Source of the DNA: Beijerinckiaceae bacterium
GTDB lineage: Bacteria; Pseudomonadota; Alphaproteobacteria; Rhizobiales; Beijerinckiaceae
DNA length: 7,323 nt
NCBI GenBank assembly: GCA_947456315.1
Contig: CANGRU010000073.1
Span: 1-7,323, forward strand
Reading direction: 5' to 3'
This document shows, one piece after another, positions 5,318 to 7,323 of the stretch. The first letter of the stretch is position 1. The number at the start of each line of letters is the position of its first letter. The position numbers and the translations under genes were made by a program. The notes under the pieces are model-generated. The model made no database searches. It was not told the origin of the DNA and saw only the letters and a program-made list of their open reading frames with translations.

Positions 5318-6231
5318 CAGAAACGCGCCGGATGATTCTTGTGCCAATGGCGCGCAATATCCAGACGCGTCGCGCACCAAGCCTCGTCGCCAAAGCCCTT
5401 CACATAATCCATGAAACGCGCGAGCGCCGCCGCACGACCCGGACGACCGACCAGACGGCAATGCAGACCCACCGACATCATTTTGGGAAAGCCCGCGCGG
5501 CCCTCTTCCATCAACACGTCGAAGGAATCTTTGAGGTAGGCGTAAAACTGATCGCCCGAATTGAAACCCTGCGGGGTCGCAAAACGCATGTCATTGGCAT
5601 CCAGCGTATAGGGTATGATGAGATGCGGGCCTTTGGGCCCCTTCACCCAATAAGGCAGATCATCGGCATAGGCGTCGGATGAATAGAGAAAGCCGCCCTC
5701 TTCCATCACCAGCTCTGCTGACTGCATGGAGGCGCGGCCTGTATACCACCCGAGTGGCCGCTCGCCTGTGACTTGCGTGTGGATGCGGATCGCTTCCATC
5801 AGATGCGCGCGTTCGTCTTCTTTGGCGTAATCCTTGTATTCGATCCATTTGAGACCGTGGCTGGCGATTTCCCAATTGGCTTCTTTCATCGCCGCCACTT
5901 GCTCGGGCGAGCGCATCAGCGCATGTGCCACGCCATAGACGGTGGCTGGAATGTTGCGCGCCGTGAACATGCGCCACAGCCGCCAGAAACCGGCACGCGC
6001 GCCATATTCATAAATCGATTCCATATTCCAGTGACGCTGGCCCGCCCAAGCGGCAGCCCCCACGATTTCAGAGAGGAAAGCCTCGGAGGCCGCATCGCCG
6101 TGCAGAATATTGTTCTCGCCGCCCTCTTCATAATTGACGACAAATTGCACACAGACCTTCGCCCCGCCCGGCCATTTCGGATCGGGAGGATTGCGGCCAT
6201 AGCCTGTCATGTCGCGGGGATAGTCGGTCAT
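5317..6231 (-). CDS. puuE: Allantoinase of the polysaccharide-deacetylase type (PuuE)
   Basis: A 304-residue enzyme that hydrolyses allantoin to allantoate in purine breakdown. It belongs to the NodB/polysaccharide-deacetylase fold and is unrelated to the metal-dependent AllB amidohydrolases. Distinctive PuuE signatures are YPRDMTGYGRNPPDPKWPGG (4-23), NYEEGGENNILHGD (33-46), NMESIYEYGARAGFWRLWR (69-87), EIASHG (121-126), SDAYADDLPYW (185-195) and SVGLHCRLVGRPGR (253-266). Together these are highly specific. Length is close to the roughly 308 residues I recall for Pseudomonas PuuE. ATG 6231 is preceded by AAGGA six bases upstream. An in-frame extension to 6483 would run through the intergenic repeat and into the divergent LysR gene, so it is rejected. 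It is the first gene of a two-gene operon with the glycerate kinase. The neighbouring divergent LysR gene is the obvious candidate regulator, though it is broken. Confidence 0.95.
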   Translation of the reverse strand: MTDYPRDMTGYGRNPPDPKWPGGAKVCVQFVVNYEEGGENNILHGDAASEAFLSEIVGAAAWAGQRHWNMESIYEYGARAGFWRLWRMFTARNIPATVYGVAHALMRSPEQVAAMKEANWEIASHGLKWIEYKDYAKEDERAHLMEAIRIHTQVTGERPLGWYTGRASMQSAELVMEEGGFLYSSDAYADDLPYWVKGPKGPHLIIPYTLDANDMRFATPQGFNSGDQFYAYLKDSFDVLMEEGRAGFPKMMSVGLHCRLVGRPGRAAALARFMDYVKGFGDEAWCATRLDIARHWHKNHPARF

Positions 6232-6395
6232 GTCACGTCCTTGTTTTGTCGCCGTCCTTGCGAGGAGCTGAAGGCGACGAAGCAATCCAGACGGCAGACG
6301 ATGGTGCCTTCTGGATTGCTTCGCTCCGCTCGCAATGACGAGTGTAGCGGGACGGCGGGCTTGAATCCACACCCTCCCCGGTCCAAACTCCCCCC
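6232..6395. promoter_or_regulatory. Divergent control region between puuE and the LysR gene
   Basis: These 164 bases must hold the promoters of both puuE and the LysR-type gene, as LysR regulators usually bind such shared regions. More than half is occupied by repeat copy 3, leaving only about 21 bases on the puuE side and 55 on the regulator side. A TACACT box can be read on the minus strand (complement of 6341-6346) at the repeat edge, but no good -35 box goes with it. No clear T-N11-A operator stands out. Confidence 0.45.
6253..6340. repeat. Palindromic intergenic repeat, copy 3
   Basis: This is the best preserved of the three copies. The left arm (6253-6291) runs from CGTCCTTGCGAGGAG to GCAATCCAGA, and the right arm (6310-6340) from TCTGGATTGCTTCGC to CTCGCAATGACG. 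The loop is 18 bases. The right arm differs from that of copy 1 by only a few bases, including one length change. It begins 21 bases upstream of the puuE start codon, so the hairpin would form in the puuE leader unless transcription starts within or after it. Confidence 0.82.
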
Positions 6396-7280
6396 ATGCT
6401 CGATCTCGACACGCTCGACCTGAAGCGCTTGCGCGCCTTTCAACTGGTGGCTCGCAATGGCAGCCTGCGGGGCGCGGCCACACGGCTCAAACAGACCATC
6501 CCCGCCATTTCGGGCAAAATCCGCAAGCTGGAAGAAGATCTCGGCTTTGATCTGTTTGAGCGCCTGCCCAACCGTTTGGTGCTGACGCGCGCGGGGGAAA
6601 AGTTCTTGCGCGAGGTGGATGGCATTTTCGAGCGCACTGAACAGGCGCTCGCCACTTTGCAAGGCAAGCCCCTTCCCCACAAACGCCTCGCGGTTTCGGT
6701 GGGGAGCGATCACGCCTGGTATTTCGCGCCCAAGATCCGCGATTTTCTGGCCCGCTTTCCCGAAGTGGAATTGGGCTTTCGCGTCTATAAATCAGCCGAA
6801 GCGCTGGAGGCGCTGGACCGCGGACAGGTCGAAATCTCGCTGGGGATTTTTCCCGATCTGCCGCGCTCTCTGGAAAAGAAGGCGCTTGTCGGCACCAGCC
6901 TGTCGCTCGCTTACAATCCGCAGGAATTCGGCCGTGCGCGTAAACCCGCCTCACTGGCCGATGTAGCGCGCCAACGCCTGATCGTGCCGCCGTAATCCAC
7001 TGTGACACGCAAACTGATCGAGAAAAATCTGCGCAAGGATATCGACCGCGCCTCCTCGCTCATCGAAGTGCCGACCTGCGAGACAGCGGCCACATTTGTC
7101 GAAATGGGCGTCGGGCCTGCCATTGTGCACACACTCTGCATCGAGCGGCATTTGTCGCGCCATGTGCAGGCGCTGGATCTGGGGCCCCGCGTGGGCGCGC
7201 TGCAATTTTCGGCGATCTACCGCAAAGGCGCGTTGAAAAACCCGCTCGTCAAAGCCCTGCTCGACCAGGTTTCAGGTTAA
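6396..7280 (+). pseudogene. LysR-type transcriptional regulator broken by an in-frame stop
   Basis: A LysR-family regulator reading frame of 295 codons interrupted by TAA at 6993-6995. Codons 1-199 give the winged helix-turn-helix (about residues 8-67: LKRLRAFQLVARNGSLRGAA, then a recognition helix around TIPAISGKIRKLEEDLG, then LFERLPNRLVLTRAG), a linker helix, and the first part of the effector domain from about residue 93. After the stop the same frame continues for 94 more codons to TAA at 7278-7280, with typical LysR content such as LIEVPTCETAATFVEMGVGPAIV. No frame shift is needed; one base change (for example TAC or TAT to TAA) explains the break. The truncated 199-residue product (6396-6995) may still bind DNA but lacks much of the effector fold. 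A GTG at 7002 has no ribosome binding site, so the tail is probably not made separately. The ATG at 6396 also lacks a clear one. Its position opposite puuE suggests it controlled that operon. Confidence 0.85.
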
Positions 7281-7323
7281 GCACAGCTTTATCTCCCCTA
7301 CACAAAGTCTAAAATTGTGGAAC

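Noticed and set aside
5318..5461. Extension of the glycerate kinase by 48 codons upstream
   Set aside because: It lies wholly within the puuE coding end, is not kinase-like, and the ATG at 5317 forms a standard TGATG junction.
5773..6423. Plus-strand open frame of 216 codons opposite puuE and running into the LysR start
   Set aside because: It is antisense to the strongly recognised allantoinase and continues through the palindromic repeat, with no domain visible.
6232..6483. Extension of puuE by 84 codons upstream
   Set aside because: It would translate the palindromic repeat and the beginning of the divergent LysR gene. ATG 6231 has a good ribosome binding site and matches the family N-terminus.
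6993..6995. Programmed recoding of the LysR stop
   Set aside because: The codon is TAA, whereas selenocysteine uses TGA and pyrrolysine TAG. No slippery site or frame change is involved, so mutation or sequencing error is simpler.

Overview
The window looks like chromosomal DNA of a GC-rich alphaproteobacterium, most likely of the Hyphomicrobiales. This rests on protein flavour (a PuuE-type allantoinase, a MOFRL glycerate kinase, paired short ChrA proteins, small c-type cytochromes) and on palindromic intergenic repeats of a kind I associate with that order. No mobile element, phage gene, CRISPR array, rRNA or tRNA was seen. Genes are dense, and the longest gene-free stretch is about 246 bases (3854-4099).

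Layout. Positions 1-770 (minus strand) hold a DMT/EamA-family permease cut off by the window edge. After a palindromic repeat (855-944) comes a five-gene minus-strand run read from 3853 down to 949: two half-size chromate-transporter (CHR) proteins with overlapping ends, a single-domain rhodanese, a class II cytochrome c and a diheme cytochrome c. Spacings of 36, 33 and 9 bases suggest one operon. A repeat-rich spacer (3854-4099) follows, where two inverted-repeat pairs interleave and G-quadruplex-type G-runs occur. Then comes a second minus-strand operon: PuuE-type allantoinase (6231-5317) and glycerate 2-kinase (5317-4100), joined by a TGATG stop/start overlap. Divergent from it, across a spacer mostly filled by another repeat copy, is a LysR-type regulator gene (6396-7280) broken by an in-frame TAA at 6993-6995. 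Positions 7281-7323 hold nothing recognisable.

How it may work together. Allantoinase opens allantoin to allantoate. Later steps of that pathway yield glyoxylate, which can be assimilated through glycerate, the substrate of the coupled kinase. The divergent LysR gene is the natural candidate regulator, but as written it encodes only the DNA-binding domain and part of the effector domain. The ChrA-rhodanese-cytochrome operon combines an oxyanion-type permease, a cytosolic sulfur-transfer protein and two exported electron carriers. A sulfur or oxyanion role is inference only. Nothing here can be declared a new system from sequence alone. The best leads are the broken regulator, the CHR-rhodanese-cytochrome operon and the interleaved repeat/G-run spacer.
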